From assembly GCF_019393635.1 (NCBI RefSeq), contig NC_057861.1, positions 546,750,711-546,814,710 of the forward strand: 64,000 nucleotides of DNA, in the 5' to 3' direction. The position numbers and the translations under genes were made by a program. Under the pieces are notes generated by a model. It was not told the origin of the DNA. It did not search any database and saw only the letters and a program-made list of their open reading frames with translations. Source of the DNA: Dromiciops gliroides (lineage: Eukaryota; Chordata; Mammalia; Microbiotheria; Microbiotheriidae). Position 1 is the stretch's first letter. Every line of letters begins with the position of its first letter. This document shows positions 1-10,686 of this stretch, in pieces.

Positions 1-79
1 GAAAAGTTATTCAGTCTTTTCATAAGGAAAATTATATAATATATCAAGAAAGTGCCAATCAGACTCCCATAAGATTTTT
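1..79. other. unassigned edge sequence
   Basis: AT-rich sequence before the first SINE. It may be the upstream part of the L1 3' end that resumes at 241, but I cannot align it with confidence. Confidence 0.3.
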
Positions 80-224
80 AAAAAAATTTTTGCAGGGCAA
101 TGAGGGTTAAGTGACTTGCACAGGGTCACACAGCTAGTAAGTGTCAAGTGTCTGAGGCTGGATTTGAACTCAGGTCCTCCTGAATCTAGGGCCGGTGCTT
201 TATTCACTATGCCACCTAGCTGCC
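80..224 (-). mobile_element. WSINE1-like SINE, class A
   Basis: Reference copy for the family. On the minus strand it reads head GGGCAGCTAGGTGG, Pol III A box of the TGGCACAGTGG type, B box GAGTTCAAATCC, the CORE segment TAGCTGTGTGACCCTGGGCAAG, then an A-rich tail. Flanking TSD CTCCCATAAGATTTTT is present at 64-79 and 225-240, so the insertion is by L1-type target-primed reverse transcription (inferred). Non-coding; the overlapping ORF is a translation of the SINE. Confidence 0.93.
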
Positions 225-240
225 CTCCCATAAGATTTTT

Positions 241-812
241 CAAGAATGAAAACTAGAAACCACTGGAGAAGTAGAAATATGACATATAACATTTTTAAAA
301 ATATGGACCACCAATTGATTGGAGAATGGCTAAATACACAGTGGTCCATGAATGAATCAGAATATTACTGGGCTATAGGAAATGATGAATATGATGAATA
401 CGGAGAAGCATGTAAAGATCTACATGAACTGATAGAGAATGAAATAAGCAGAGTCAAGAACACAATATCTATAATGACTACAACAATGCAAATGGAAAGG
501 ACAAGTGTGCAGCAGGTGCCCATGTACACACACAGATCAAAAATGAACATAGTAAAATTTTAAAGGACAAGCATGGCTTGAAAGAAGAGATATAAGAAGA
601 CATCTTTGCCCTACCACTTTACAGAGGTAGGAGATCCACAAGTACTTTACACTAAACATATTTTCAGATTTATGCTAATTTTTCCTTTTTCTTTTTTATA
701 TTAAAAAAAGCTTTTTGTTACATAGGATGGCTCTGTGGGAAGGGGAGATTATAGTGATTAAAAACATCAATTAAAGATTTATTAAAGAAAAAAAAATGAG
801 CCACTAATCCAG
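241..812 (+). mobile_element. L1 3'-end fragment (older subtype)
   Basis: Carries the block ATTGGAGAATGGCTAAATAC, then AATATTACTGGGCTATAGGA and the ATGAACTGATAGAGAATG stretch, matching the copies near 9640, 20290 and 33590. In L1s this block encodes the end of ORF2 (Y-Y-x-A-I-x-N-D-E type motif) and leads into the 3'UTR. Heavily mutated; no functional ORF. Confidence 0.65.
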
Positions 813-848
813 AACAAGTTTTCAGCAAATTGAAATATGTGCCTTTTG

Positions 849-1009
849 TTTTGTTTTGTTTGTTTGTTTTTTTAGTGAGGCAATTGGGGTTAAGTGACTT
901 GCCCAGGGTCACACAGCTAGCAAGTGTTAAGTGTCTGAGGCCGGATCCGAACCCAGGCCCTCCCGACTCCAGGGCCGGTGCTCTATCCACTGCGCCATCT
1001 AGCTGCCCC
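849..1009 (-). mobile_element. WSINE1-like SINE, class B
   Basis: Complete copy with T-rich (antisense A) tail at the left. TSD GAAATATGTGCCTTTTG at 832-848, repeated with a one-base gap at 1010-1025. Confidence 0.92.
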
Positions 1010-1204
1010 GAAATATGTGCTTTTGAAGGTGCGAAATGGACATCTGAGGATCAAAAGCTCTTTATAAAATTAGTGGGTATTTGAGAATCAAAAAATTTTT
1101 ATAGAATTTACTAGAAATAAAAAAATCTATTAATTTCAAAAGTCTGAAAGGGAATAGGAACCTTCCAATCTCATAATATTAAGCATTCAGAACAATACAT
1201 ACTC

Positions 1205-1366
1205 GATTTTTTGGTTTTTTGGTTTTTTTTAGTGAGGCAATTGGGGTTAAGTGACTTGCCCAGGGTCACACAGCTAGTAAGTGTTAAGTGTCTGAGGCTG
1301 GATTTAAACTCAGGTACTCCTGACTCCAGGGCCAGTGCTCTATCCACTGTGTCACCTAGCTGCCCC
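1205..1366 (-). mobile_element. WSINE1-like SINE, class B
   Basis: Complete copy. TSD ACAATACATACTC lies just left of the T-run and again at 1367-1379. Confidence 0.92.
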
Positions 1367-1748
1367 ACAATACATACTCTTAAGTCAGAGTCAACTAGTT
1401 AACTAAATGGAAGACCTTTCATAATATTTTATTAGCTAGATTATTGAATATTACAGAAAATATTTTATATAGGAAAAGAAAAGTGAAAGAAGGTTGGGAG
1501 GTAAGGTAATCCCAAGGGATGAGAGAGGTATAGGCAAAGTCATTATGGGGAAGAGGGGTGGTGATTTCTTTTTTTTGAACTTTGCTTCCGCGCCCCCCTC
1601 ACCTTCTCTCTAAACTACCCCAATCCATTGTCTTGGAGCTTGTCACTTTCCTCCCTACAGTACAACAAAACTACAGCTTTCCATTACCATGAGCTGGAAT
1701 GGAATCTCCTTTTATTGGATTGGAACCAGTCCACCTTCTAACCCTATA
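1367..1748. other. no recognisable feature
   Basis: Mixed AT-rich then pyrimidine-rich sequence. No ORF, repeat or RNA gene recognised. Confidence 0.5.
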
Positions 1749-1749
1749 T

Positions 1750-1998
1750 TGTTGTTGAGTTGTTCCAGTCATATCCAACTCTTAGCGACCCCGTTTGGGA
1801 TTTTCTTGGCAAAAATACTGGAGTAGTTTGCCATTTCCTTTTCCAGTTCACTTTACAGATGAGGAAACTGAGGCAAATGGTGTTAGGTGACTTGCCCAGG
1901 GTCATACAACTAAGTGTCTGAGGCCAGATTTCAATTCAGAAAGATGAGTCTTCCTGACTCCAGGCCCAGTACTCTATCTACTGCTCCACCTAGCTAAC
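1750..1998 (-). mobile_element. Mar1-type CORE-SINE
   Basis: Minus-strand copy. From the right it has the tRNA-like head, CORE, the GCCTCAGTTTCCTCATCTG-type segment, and a tail whose plus strand reads TCCAACTCTTAGCGACCCCG followed by TACTGGAGTAGTTTGCCATT. That tail closely resembles the 3' end of Bov-B/RTE LINEs, which defines Mar1 (Gilbert and Labuda's CORE-SINE class). Old, with many substitutions. Confidence 0.8.
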
Positions 1999-2168
1999 TG
2001 ATACTTTATTTTGCTTCTGCTTTAGAAAAATGTATTCTACTAGAAATAAATAAATTGAAAGTCGGAACCAAAATTCATCAGGTCATAGTTAGTTCATGAA
2101 AAACATGCACTTCACTGATGACATGCTCTTCTTTATCCCTCAGTGTTTTAAGATTAAAAATCAACTTT

Positions 2169-2299
2169 GGGGCAGCTAGGTGGCACAGTGGATAGAGCAC
2201 CGGCCCTGGAGTCAGGAGTACCTGGGTTCAAATCCAGCCTCAGACACTTGACACGTACTAGCTGTGTAACCCAATTGCCTCACTTAAAAAAAAAATATA
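2169..2299 (+). mobile_element. WSINE1-like SINE, internally deleted
   Basis: Class B head and tail but TTGACAC middle. The CORE segment is shortened: the CCTGGGCAAGTCACTT part is missing between TGTGTAACC and CAATTGCC. TSD ATCAACTTT at both sides. Confidence 0.88.
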
Positions 2300-2885
2300 T
2301 CAACTTTGTCAGATGGGTAGCATCAGCATCTAAGTGACCAGCCTAAGCCCAGTGAAAACACCTGTCCCTCCCAGGAAGGAGATTCCCAGGTTTCAGAGTT
2401 CTAAAATGTCCTTCCCTGTTCACTCTTTCCCCAATGCAAGTGAACGCCAATTACTTCTCTCTCCCCAAATAATCCCAAACTCATACTCACTGAGACCCCT
2501 CTCGCTCTGCAATCCCCGGATCTTCTCCTAGGATACTTCACTGACAACTCCCCAGGTTGGTCTGTTTCCCAAACTGCCAGTTGTTATGTGCTACTTCTGA
2601 AACTACTTCCTAACACTCTGGAATGTTCCTTGAAGAATTGCAAATATTTGTTTCTTGCCGGGGGCAAAAAAGGAGAAAGGTGGAATTAAAGAAATATTTA
2701 GCAAATAAGGGGATTCAAATATCTCTATTTGCAGATGACAAGGATGTGTACGATGGAAACATGATTCTGACAAAAGAGTGGTGTTATTTCTAGTATGGAC
2801 TGAATTATATTTTATTGCTTTTTTGTGATTCACAGGGGCTGGAAGTAGAGTTGATGGGAGACTGAAAGGCCAAGGGAGAGGAATA
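2300..2885. other. no recognisable feature
   Basis: Single-copy-looking sequence. Short ORFs (2334-2531 plus, 2603-2914 minus) show no recognisable domain, no splice context and biased composition, so I do not call genes. Confidence 0.45.
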
Positions 2886-2889
2886 AGTG

Positions 2890-4135
2890 AATAAATGAAA
2901 AAGTGTTTTATCAAGTGCTTACTATGTTATGAACACTGAGGTTAAGTGTGAAGGATACAAATAGAAAAAAAATGAGATGATCCCTGACTTTAAACAGTTC
3001 ATATTCTAATTGTGGAATACCATACTTATAAAAGTTGGTAATTGGGGCAGCTAGGTGGTGCAGTGGATAGAGCACCAGCCCTGGATTCAGGAGGACCTGA
3101 GTTCAAATTCGACCTCAGACACTTAACAATTACTAGCTGTGTGGCCCTTGGCAAGTCACTTAACCCCAATTGCCTCACCAAAAATTTTTTAAAAATAAAA
3201 ATAAAAGTTGGTAATTTCTAACTCATCTAAGTGGTATAAACAACCACTGTGTTGACCCATGGAGTCTTTGTAAACTTGTCAAAAGAGGAAGGACCCCTCT
3301 CCCTTCTTCCCAAAGGTTGTCCTGGGTATAGAGGGAAGGGTACTGGGGAAGGAGTTAAGAGAAGGCAAGGGGGAAGGCCACTGGTAAACACCATAAATCC
3401 CACGGAATAAAAATTTCAGGAGCTAAAAAAAAAAAAAAGCAAAGGAGAGAGATAAATAACAGATTCAAATAGTATATCACTTACTGCCAAAGATGCCTTC
3501 TGTGGAAAGAATCAAGTTTAAGGTACAGCTAATAGTTTAGTTTGACTGGAGTGTAATCTTTGAAATTAAGTAACATGAAATAAAGCCTGGATGGGTAGGT
3601 AGTATCTAGATTGTAGAGGACCTTAATTTCCAAGTTGAGGAGTCTATAGAGAGTCTCCAAAGTTTTTGAGCAGGGGAGGGACATAGATGGGCAGGTCCCT
3701 TAGGAAGCTTATGAGACATTTATGTGGAAGAGAGGAAAAAGAGTAAGAAGATGAAGGCCAATTAGAAGTCTATTCCAATAGTATAGAAATGGAATGAAGA
3801 GAACTTGAACTAGGGTAATGGTCCTGAGAGTAACGAGAAAGGCATGGCTGTAAGAAATGCTTTGACAGTAGATTCAACAAGACGTCGACAAATTAGATAT
3901 AGGCAATGAGGTAGGGAGAGAGAAGATCTAGGATGACTTCAGGATTATGAAACTGGGTGTGATTAAGAAGATGATATCCTCAGCAGAAACAAGGATGACT
4001 GGAAAAAGGAAAGGTTTAGGGAGCAAGAAAATGAGTTCCATTTTGAAGTTGACGGAGACTGAAAGAAAGGAGTCAAGGGTGACTCCAAAGTTTCAAATCT
4101 GGTTGAGTAAGAAGGAAAGTCATACCACTGCATAG
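2890..4135 (-). mobile_element. L2 LINE, antisense, interrupted by a SINE
   Basis: On the plus strand the left part resembles the reverse complement of the L2 3' end (TATCAAGTGCTTACTATG). From about 3560 to 4100 come AGTTTTTGAGCAGGGGAGGG, GAACTAGGGTAATGG and GGATGACTTCAGGATT, which are antisense to the L2 reverse transcriptase region. 3217-3480 is too diverged to place. No coding potential remains. Confidence 0.65.
3044..3203 (+). mobile_element. WSINE1-like SINE, class B
   Basis: Complete copy inside the antisense L2. TSD AAAGTTGGTAATT at 3031-3043 and 3204-3216. Confidence 0.92.
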
Positions 4136-4184
4136 AGTCAGAAAAGACAAAGAGAATATTATAAGTTAGTATCTCAAAAGGGAA

Positions 4185-4885
4185 GCCCCCATATATTTGA
4201 AAATATTTATCACAGAATTCTTTGTGGTAGCAAATAACTAAAAGCAAAGTAGATACCCTGAATGGCTAAACAAATTGTGGTATGTGGATATAAAATAATA
4301 ATACATCATCTTACATAATTAGATAATATTGTAGGAAATAATTGACTACAGTGACTAAAGAGAAGATTAGAAAATGTATGTGAATGAATGTAAAATAAGC
4401 AGAACCAGGAAAACAATATATACAATGACTACAACAATGTAAATGGGAACTGAATGCTGAGAAATCATAATAACTAAGCCTGGCCCCAAAGAAGAGATGA
4501 GATATTTTTCCTGTTTCTTTGCAAAAGAGGGGAATCACAAGTTTGGAATACTGCATAAATTCAGACCTTTTTGATGTATTGATCAATTTTGTGCAATTTT
4601 TTTCTTTTTCCTTCCTCTTTTGAAAAAAATCATTATGGGGGCAGCTAGGTGGTAAAGTGGATAGAGTACCGGCCCTGGAGTCAGGAGGACCTGAGTTCAA
4701 ATCTGGCCTCAGACACTTAACACTTACTAGCTGTGTGACTCTAGGCAAGTCACTTAACCCCAATTGTCTCACCAAAAATAAAAAGTCATTATGGCAAATG
4801 ATGACCTTCTGGAAGGGGAAAAGGGAAGGGTACAGTGATAAATGTAGTTGACATAAAAATCAAAAGATATGTCAATCAGTTGAAG
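4185..4885 (+). mobile_element. L1 3'-end fragment, interrupted by a SINE
   Basis: Starts with the AAAATATTTATCACAGAATT block and GAATGGCTAAACAAATTGTG, then the 3'UTR with GAAGAGATGAGATATTTTTCC and GTATTGATCAATTTTGTGC. The 3'UTR resumes after the SINE (ATGATGACCTTCTGGAAGGG). Older L1 subtype. Confidence 0.7.
4638..4785 (+). mobile_element. WSINE1-like SINE, class B
   Basis: Complete copy in the L1 3'UTR. TSD TCATTATGG at both ends. Confidence 0.9.
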
Positions 4886-4889
4886 CTGG

Positions 4890-5350
4890 CCTCTAATCTA
4901 CCTGTGAATGGCCCAACAGAGCAGGCTGGAAACAGGTGAGTCACAAATTAAATAGTTTTATTTTCAGAGCGAAGTAAACAGCTTGGAAGCAAGAAGGAGC
5001 TATAGACATAGGTGCCAGGTTCCTGCCCCTAGTGGGGAAGCCAGAGGCAAGTGTAGGGAGATCTCAATACTTATACTAGTGCCTGCCCAGTGAGCTATAG
5101 TCCTGACGATGAGGGGTAACAGCAAGAATGTGACAAGTTTGATTCATTGCAGGACTTTTTGAGTTTGTCAAGTGCTTGTCCAAGCTCAGAGAACACCTGA
5201 TGAATTATGTGATTTTGCCAGAGGGTGAAATCATCCAGAGGATGATAACTAAGGATTGTTGCTATGCCAAGCTCAGGCCACAGCTTGCTTGCTGGGCCTT
5301 AGTTCTGGAAAACAGGGGGTCTCCTAATATTTTGTCAGATAACAATAAAA
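4890..5350 (-). other. possible antisense LTR-like sequence
   Basis: Contains AAATAGTTTTATTTTCAGAG, whose reverse complement includes an AATAAA polyadenylation signal, and a GC-balanced block unlike its AT-rich surroundings. I see no clear TG...CA ends or TSD. Could equally be unique sequence. Confidence 0.25.
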
Positions 5351-6106
5351 CAAAATTTCAAAATATTTTTAAAATTTCAAAATATTAAAATTTTATTTGA
5401 AATTTATTTGAAAGAATTAGTTTCTTTTACTCATTTCTTTTCACATATTAATTTGTTCATTTTCAAAGTTCTTTGTCTACCCAACTTGCTTCTCTTTTTT
5501 TATCTTGTTAATAATTTATGCTATAATATACCTTTGTCTAATTTCTTTCTGTGTTAAATCCAAATTTCACACTTTTTATCAGCAATCTGTTTAGAGGAAA
5601 CTAAAAGAATGAAGTTGGGATTTTAATTAAGAACCTTAGAAACAAAAATTCTGATCCTGCTATTGAAATGCTGCCATCTCTTGTGCTCTTGAGATGGTTA
5701 CTTGCCAAATTTGATTTCATGTTCCCTAATCTCTTAAACAGGGATATGAGAGCCTTTTATCCCTGAATACCAAGGACAGCAATTAAGTGAGAGAGAAGTA
5801 CCAATTGCATTACAATTTATGTTTCACAATAGAAAAATAAAACCCACTCTCCTTCTTAAGTTACAGCTCAAACCTTAAGAGCATCAAGGAAACAAAACCC
5901 TTTTCATCTCTAAGGTAAGGACTGGAAATTAATATGTTTAGGACATTTTTTGAGATCCCACCCCAAAATGAGATATTGATTTATATTCCCAATCCTTAGT
6001 TCAAAATTGTTGTATTCCAGAAACTAAAAATCAGTTAACCTGAGGGCGCATCATACATAAGCAAACACCCATACTTTCTAAGGCACTTGAGAAAATGAGG
6101 ATCCTT
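5351..6106. other. AT-rich sequence without recognised features
   Basis: A-rich run after 5345, then about 700 bases of AT-rich sequence. No ORF above 60 codons with recognisable content, no repeat recognised. Confidence 0.5.
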
Positions 6107-6253
6107 GGGGCAACTAGGTGGTATTGCAGTGGATAAAGCACTGGCCCTGGATTCAGGAGGACCTGAGTTCAATTCTGGCCTCAGATACTTGCCACTTACT
6201 AGCTTGTGTGACCCTGGGCGAGTCACTTAACCCTCATTGCCCTGCAAAAAAAA
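6107..6253 (+). mobile_element. WSINE1-like SINE, class A variant
   Basis: Complete copy with an extra insertion in the A-box region (GGTGGTATTGCAGTGG). TSD AATGAGGATCCTTG versus AATGAGGCTCCTTG, one mismatch. Confidence 0.9.
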
Positions 6254-6440
6254 AATGAGGCTCCTTGCTCACTATCTTCTCGTTTTACAAATTTATCAAC
6301 ATTGAAGCCAAGGAGCTGCATGAGAAGATTTAGAGTTCCTTGAACCTGTCTAGGATAGCTGCATCTATGCACGGCTAAATGCTGGGAGGGAATAATCACT
6401 AACAGGGAAGTTTAAGGACACTCATTTCCAGAGCTTCAGG
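6254..6440. other. no recognisable feature
   Basis: Short unassigned interval between two SINEs. Confidence 0.5.
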
Positions 6441-6443
6441 AAT

Positions 6444-6700
6444 TAGACTTGGGCAGGTAGGTGGCACCATAGTGCACAGATCACTGGGCCTGGAGGCAGG
6501 AAGATTCATTTTCATAAATTCAAATCTGACCTGAGACACTTCCTGGCTGTGTGACCCTGGGCAAGTCACTTAACCCTGTTTGCCTCAGTTTCCTCATCTA
6601 TAAAATGAGCTGGAGAAGGAAATGGAAAACCACTCTAGTATCTTTGCCAAGAAATCCCCAAATCAGGTTGCCAAGGGTGACAATAACAAAGGAAGGGTGG
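6444..6700 (+). mobile_element. Mar1-type CORE-SINE
   Basis: Plus-strand copy in order: head (CAGGTAGGTGGCACCATAG), B-box region, CORE (GGCTGTGTGACCCTGGGCAA), TTTGCCTCAGTTTCCTCATC, then the RTE-like tail AAATGGAAAACCACTCTAGT and CAAGAAATCCCCAAATCAGG. Confidence 0.8.
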
Positions 6701-6930
6701 GTATTGGGCGTTAGGGGGGAGTGTCATTCAGAGAACTAAAGTAATAGAACCTCAAAGGACAACTAGACCAAGCATTTGGCCCTTAGAGAATTTCTTATTT
6801 GATATTATTTCTGCTTACAGATGCTGAACAATCTTTTGTCTTTAAAGTCAAGTCTATATACTCTTTGGTCTGTCATTCATTAGCAGGGATTTGGGCCTCT
6901 GCTACCTATAAAACAAGAAAACAAAAAAGT
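6701..6930. other. no recognisable feature
   Basis: Unassigned. The ORF over 6799-7002 runs into a MIR-like fragment and shows no known domain. Confidence 0.45.
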
Positions 6931-6934
6931 GAAA

Positions 6935-7185
6935 GTTTGTGTAGTACTTTAAGGTTTATCAAGTCTCTTCCTCACATTCCTCACAGCTGCTTAGTGAGGT
7001 AGATATACTTGTTAGCTGTGGGGCTCTGGGTTAAGGACCACTCAGCCTTGATTTCTTCATCTGTAAAATGGGGGTAATAATAGTACTTACTTCACAGGCT
7101 TGTTGTGAGGGTCAAATGAAATATGTGAAGCATTTTGAAAGCCTTAATGAGATACATAAATGCTAGCTATTGTCATTATTGTTTT
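6935..7185. mobile_element. MIR/CORE-SINE fragments
   Basis: Two fragments. 6935-7010 resembles antisense MIR (ACTTTAAGGTTTATCAAGTC, then CTTAGTGAGGTAGATATAC). 7020-7180 is sense: TTCTTCATCTGTAAAATGGG, TTGTTGTGAGGGTCAAATGA and ATAAATGCTAGCTATTGTC are the 3' half of a MIR-like element. Confidence 0.6.
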
Positions 7186-7324
7186 TCAGAGAAATAAAAA
7201 AAAACACCTGAGGCTCAGAAAAAAGTAACATCCCGATGGTCACACAGCTAAATGATAAAGGCAGGATAAGTATCCAGCTCCTAATGACTCTAATTAGTTC
7301 TCTTCCCCCCCTCGCCAATTTTTC

Positions 7325-7473
7325 CAATTTTTTTTTTCTGGGCAATAAGGGTTAAGTGACTTGCCCAGGGTCATCACACAGCTAGTAAGTGTCAAATGTC
7401 TGAGGCCAGATTTGAACTCGGGTCCTCCTGAATCCAGTGCCAGTGCTTTATTCACTGTGCCACCTAGCTGCCC
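7325..7473 (-). mobile_element. WSINE1-like SINE, class A
   Basis: Complete copy adjoining the truncated L1 ORF1. It extends that ORF artificially: the last about 60 codons of the 220-codon minus-strand ORF are SINE translation. Confidence 0.9.
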
Positions 7474-7956
7474 CAGTCCAATACTTCTTAATTTGTCTCT
7501 CCTGGATCTGTTTTCCAGGTCCATTGTTTTTCCCATGAGGTATTTTATGGTTTTTCCTACTTTTACATTCTTTTGATTCTGCTTTACTGCTTCCTGATGT
7601 CTCATTGAGTCATTATCTTCCATCTGCCCAATCCTGATTCTCAAGGAATTATTTTCCCCAGTCAGCTTTTGTACCTCTTTTTCCATTTGGCCAAATGTAT
7701 TGTTTAAGCAGTTGTTTTCCTCAGTCAATTTTTGTCCTTTTTCTAAGCTATTGACTCTCTCTTGCATAACTCTCATTTCTATTTGCAATTTTTCTTCTAC
7801 CTCTCTTATTTGATTTATAAAATCCTTTCTGAACTCTTCCAAGAGGGCTATTTGGTTTTGAGACCAATTCATCTTCCCCTTTGAAACTTTGCATTGTGGG
7901 CATTTTGACATTGTTGTCCTCTTCTGAGTTTGGGTTTTGATCTTCCCTGTTGCCAT
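7474..7956 (-). pseudogene. L1 ORF1 (ORF1p) 5' part, truncated
   Basis: The minus-strand ORF from 7956 starts M-A-T-G-K, has a basic N-terminus (KTQTQKRTTMSKC) and then a long heptad-rich coiled coil around residues 30-150 (LLEEFRKDFINQIREVEEKL, later LTEENNSLRIRIGQME). It ends with LENRSRRDKLRSIGL, the start of the ORF1p RRM domain, where a SINE cuts it off. ORF1p is the RNA-binding chaperone of the L1 RNP; this copy lacks most of the RRM and the C-terminal domain and is dead. Confidence 0.85.
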
Positions 7957-8500
7957 AATATGGTGAGAATTCTTTTCTGTTTATTATTCATATTCTAGCC
8001 TATTCTGTGCCTTTTAAGGTTCCTGGGACACAGGAGGCAGTATCCTAAGCTTCTTTTGCTGGGGCCAGGGACCAAAACATTGGCTTTCTGCTTTGAGGCC
8101 TCGTCAGCTTGTGGCTTGCTCACTGCACTGGGGTGGCCCAGCCTAGTTGTACCTGTTTGTAGCAGATACCCCAGCTGACAGATTACCTTCTGTTTTGAAG
8201 CTGGACCTCACAACTGACCTGCTGTGTCACTAGCCTGCTGAGCTGGGACCAAGGGTCCTGATCTGTGCTGTGGCTAAGAGCCTTCCACTGGCATGTCTAG
8301 ACACCTTCTGCACCCCCTTTTACCCAGGTAAGACAGATCTTTTCTGAAGATCTTGGTTACATTAAGGTGGAAGATTGTTTCACTCCATGTTTTTGTTGGT
8401 TCTGTAGCTCCAGAATCCATTTAGAGGCTTAATTTAATGTTTCCAAGGGGAATGTAAGAAAGCACAGCCAGCTTCCTGGTTTCTCTATGCTGTCTTGAAA
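7957..8500 (-). mobile_element. L1 5'UTR, antisense
   Basis: GC-richer block directly upstream (minus strand) of the ORF1 fragment. Its minus-strand start reads CAAGACAGCATAGAGAAACC, comparable with the AAGATGGC start of L1 5'UTRs. With 7474-7956 it forms one 3'-truncated L1 insertion of about 1 kb. Confidence 0.6.
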
Positions 8501-8919
8501 AACATGTGTTTTCCTTTAGAATCTGCTCTATGAGTTAAAGTTCTTCTTTTGATGGCCAGGTTGAGATTACCCAGTTCCTTATACTTATCATCCCCAAACA
8601 AGTTTCCCAAGTAGTTGAATTTGATATCTTCTAAATCTATTAATCAAAGAATCTCCGTGTCTACCTCTGTATGTTATTCCATTTAATCCAACGGTGAGAA
8701 CAATTTGTTTTTTTAATTCAACTAGTCAAGAGTATTGAAGGGACAAAACATAGGCTAGAAAATCCTAAGGTATTCTTTAGATTATTCTTCTGGATCTTAT
8801 GTTACCTGGACTTTCTGAGACTGAATACCTTGGCTTTAAGCCAAAATAAAAGAAGACACAGTCCCTTAGAAAGTTTCTTATACTGTTTCTCCAGTGATTT
8901 TATAAAAAAGTAGGTTCCA
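8501..8919. other. no recognisable feature
   Basis: Unassigned AT-rich sequence between the L1 5' end and the next SINE. Confidence 0.5.
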
Positions 8920-9088
8920 GGGGGCAGCTAGGTGGCACAGTGGATAGAGCACTGGCCCTGGAGTCAGGAGTACCTGAGTTCAAATCCGGCCTCAGACCCT
9001 TAACACTTACTAGCTGTGTGACCCTGGGCAAGTCACTTAACCCCAATTGCCTCACCAAAAAAACCCACCAAAAAACAAAACAAAAACA
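8920..9088 (+). mobile_element. WSINE1-like SINE, class B
   Basis: Complete with a long A-rich, C-interrupted tail. TSD GTAGGTTCCA versus GTCGGTTCCC. Confidence 0.9.
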
Positions 9089-9149
9089 GTCGGTTCCCAA
9101 GAGATATGAATGAGCTACAATAAAAAGCCAGCCCAGAGAACAATCAAAA

Positions 9150-9850
9150 GGGGAACCAAAACTGTTGGTGGAGTTGTGAATTGGTTCTCCATTGTAGGAA
9201 GATATTTGAAAGTATCCTAAGAAATGGGGCAGCTAGGTGGCACAATAGATGAAGCACTGGCCCTGGATTCAGGAGGACCTGAGTTCAAATCCAGCCTCAG
9301 ACACTTGACACTTACTAGCTGTGTGACCCTGGGCAAGGTACTTAACCCTCATTGCCCCAGGAGGATTTGAGTTAAAATCTGGCCTCAGACACTTGACACT
9401 TACTAGCTGTGTAAGCCTGGGCAAGGTACTTAATCCTCATTGCCCCACAAAAAAAAAGAAAAAAGAAAGTATCCTAATAAAGAGTTTAAATGTCCATGTC
9501 CTTGGACCCAGAGATCCAGAGATCCCACTGATAAGTATGTACACCAAAGAAAGGCAGTGATAAAAAGAAAGGACCCATATATACCAAAATATTTATAGCA
9601 GCACTTTTTGTGTTAACAAAGAACTATAAATAAAGTAAATGTCCATTGACTGGGGAATTGCTGAGCAAATTGTAGCACATGAATGTAAAGGAACATTATT
9701 CTGCTGAAAGATATTATGAATATCATGAATACAGAGAAACATGGGAAGACTTTTATGAACTAATGCAAAATGAAGTAAGCAAACCCAGGAAAGCAACATA
9801 CACTAGAGTCACTCTAAAAATGTAAATGGAATCAAAATCAAAAGAGAATT
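9150..9850 (+). mobile_element. L1 3'-end fragment interrupted by a SINE
   Basis: Left part CTGTTGGTGGAGTTGTGAAT, resuming at 9464 with CCAGAGATCCCACTGATAAG, ACCAAAATATTTATAGCAGC and the ACTGGGGAATTGCTGAGC block. This is the ORF2 C-terminus to 3'UTR transition of an older L1. Confidence 0.75.
9227..9463 (+). mobile_element. WSINE1-like SINE, class A, with duplicated 3' half
   Basis: One full SINE (to about 9357) is followed by a second copy of its 3' half (9361-9447). Both halves carry the private variant CAAGGTACTTAA instead of CAAGTCACTTAA. A single TSD, GAAAGTATCCTAAGAA versus GAAAGTATCCTAATAA, brackets the whole unit. Confidence 0.9.
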
Positions 9851-9867
9851 GTATCACAATTTTCATT

Positions 9868-10335
9868 TACTCATTTATTAGTTCTGCAAATGTATTGAGC
9901 CCTACACCAGGCAAAGGTGCTATGAAAGATATAGGACAATGGCCTTTGACTGAAAGGACCCTGCAATCTAGTAATGGAAAAGACATTTATTACAAAGCAG
10001 TATATGATGAGTAATACAAATAATCAGCCATAAGAGTTCTTAAGAGAAAAAGAGCCATCGTGGAAAACCTCACAGTAAAGCTAGAACTTGAGGATTTTGA
10101 AATGTTTGGGAGGAATGGATGGCAGTGATAAAAATAACACCATGAACAAAAGCAGAAAAGCACAAGGTATGATACATTTTATTGGAACCTGTGGTTATTG
10201 TAGGGAAATAGTGAGGCATGGGACTGGAGAAGTAGGCTGGTTACAAATTTTGGAAATCATTGAATGCCAGGCTAAAGTGTTTGGACTTGATTTAATTGGT
10301 ATTCTGGAGGTTTCTGATCACATAGTGATATGACC
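9868..10335 (-). mobile_element. L2 LINE, antisense
   Basis: Plus strand begins as the reverse complement of the L2 3' end (AATGTATTGAGCCCTACACC) and ends in GAATGCCAGGCTAAAGTGTT, GGACTTGATTTAATTGG and TTTCTGATCACATAGTG, antisense to the L2 reverse transcriptase. The plus-strand ORF at 10088-10333 is therefore not a gene. Confidence 0.65.
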
Positions 10336-10389
10336 TACTACATCACCAATTTCCTAATGTCTATTTTCAACTGGGTGTCTCATTGGATT

Positions 10390-10685
10390 TTCAAATTCAA
10401 AATGTCTGATCCCTTTTCCAAACTTTCCTATTCCAACCATGGATACTACTATCCTTCTAGTCTTCCAGATTTGTAATTCTTGGAGTCTTCCTCAACTCTT
10501 CACTTTCCCTCACACCACATATTCAATCAATTTCCAAGTGTTGTCAATTCTTCCTTCATGACATCTCATATCCTTTCCCTTCTCTTAATTCAAATCATGC
10601 CCATCCGAATTCTGGACCAGGTCAGCTCTCACCTTATCCATTGTAATAACCCCCAAAATAACTTCCCTTTGAAAACATATGGGGG
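10390..10685 (+). mobile_element. L2 LINE fragment, sense
   Basis: GGTGTCTCATTGGATTTTCA, AATTCTTGGAGTCTTCCTC, TCAATCAATTTCCAAGTGTT and CCTTATCCATTGTAATAACC follow the order of the L2 ORF region coding for the finger/thumb part of the reverse transcriptase. It meets the antisense L2 end-to-end near 10340. Confidence 0.65.
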
Positions 10686-10686
10686 T

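Noticed and set aside
80..224. Regularly spaced similar units suggesting a CRISPR or tandem array
   Set aside because: Units are dispersed, in both orientations, carry A tails and individual TSDs: they are SINEs.
4311..4775. 154-codon minus-strand ORF
   Set aside because: It begins with SINE translation and runs through the complement of an L1 3'UTR.
6444..6560. tRNA gene, from A and B box matches
   Set aside because: Boxes are embedded in CORE-SINE structure with no cloverleaf or Pol III terminator. No functional tRNA recognised in the window.
7294..7956. 220-codon minus-strand ORF, the longest in the window
   Set aside because: It is L1 ORF1 truncated by a SINE; the C-terminal about 60 residues are translated SINE. 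Not a host gene.
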